Notes under the pieces: generated by a model
Told to the model about the DNA's origin: nothing
Seen by the model: the letters and a program-made list of their open reading frames with translations, nothing else
Database searches by the model: none
Assembly (NCBI GenBank): GCA_037389465.1
Contig: JAZARR010000200.1
Location: 4,099,501 to 4,163,500, forward strand
Reading direction: 5' to 3'
Source: Baylisascaris procyonis
Taxonomy: Eukaryota; Nematoda; Chromadorea; Rhabditida; Ascarididae
Length of the DNA stretch: 64,000 bases
Shown here: in pieces, positions 63,773-64,000 of the stretch
Layout of the letters: every line of letters starts with the position of its first letter
How positions within the stretch are numbered: the first letter of the stretch is position 1
Made by a program: the position numbers and the translations under genes

Positions 63773-64000
63773 GTAAGCTTATATTTCTCCTCTTTGTAAC
63801 AGTGTAGAGTTATTAGAGTTTTAGCTATGTATAGCCATACATGCCACATTACAAGACTAATTTCTTCCTGAATTCTAGTAAAATTTACCGGAGAGGAATT
63901 CTTGAGGCTGTTTTGTTTCCCGTTGCCTCGTTCGTATTTTTCGATTTGGATCCATACATTCGAGTTTCACTTTCTAATTGTGCCCAGCGTGTCTTCAATA
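63773..64000. other. Intron of the LGIC gene, running off the window
   Basis: The frame after a TTCTAG near 63.88 kb does not continue the receptor in the required phase and shows no M1-type sequence, so I read this stretch as intron. Confidence 0.55.

Noticed and set aside
1..64000. CRISPR arrays, rRNA genes, bacterial-type operons
   Set aside because: No spaced repeats, no rRNA-like segments and no prokaryotic gene organisation; the window is eukaryotic with spliced genes.

Overview
The window looks like nuclear DNA of a nematode. It is AT-rich (roughly 35-37% GC by eye) and carries small exons of 40-230 bp scattered through introns of hundreds to thousands of bases. Splice sites are canonical GT-AG with short pyrimidine/CAG acceptors. 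At least one first coding exon starts directly after a strong acceptor, as in spliced-leader trans-splicing. The families found, a secreted carbonic-anhydrase-related protein and a Cys-loop chloride-channel-type receptor subunit, are typical of worm neurons. I cannot name the species. Most open frames of 60-100 codons in such DNA are expected by chance, so I relied on splice-site phase, codon composition and family motifs.

Left arm (0.9-17.4 kb, minus strand): one complete, seven-exon gene for a carbonic-anhydrase-related protein of the CA10/CA11 type, 274 residues, with every intron phase matching. Its first intron (about 10.4 kb) holds most of the simple repeats of this arm: two AT tracts, two AG/GA tracts and a CT tract. 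Two of the three zinc ligands are replaced, so it should not be an active enzyme.

Centre (17.4-50.3 kb): mostly non-coding, with isolated exon-like islands. The best are a plus-strand exon at 20.46 kb whose cysteine pattern resembles the N-terminal (MNNL) domain of Jagged/Delta-type Notch ligands, a GC-rich acidic exon at 29.86 kb, an EGF-like half-domain at 17.86 kb, and a 178-codon exon-like frame at 42.4-42.9 kb. I could not join these into one gene.

Right-centre (50.4-52.2 kb): two compact candidate genes head to head. A small very basic protein lies on the minus strand and a short multi-membrane-span protein in two exons on the plus strand. Their possible start codons share a palindromic GCATGC.

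Right arm (57.0-64.0 kb, plus strand): the 5' two-thirds of the extracellular domain of a GABA-A-type Cys-loop receptor subunit. It has a signal-peptide exon, one or two exons encoding an unusually long N-terminal extension, and then four exons of ligand-binding domain through the Cys loop. The gene continues past the window end.
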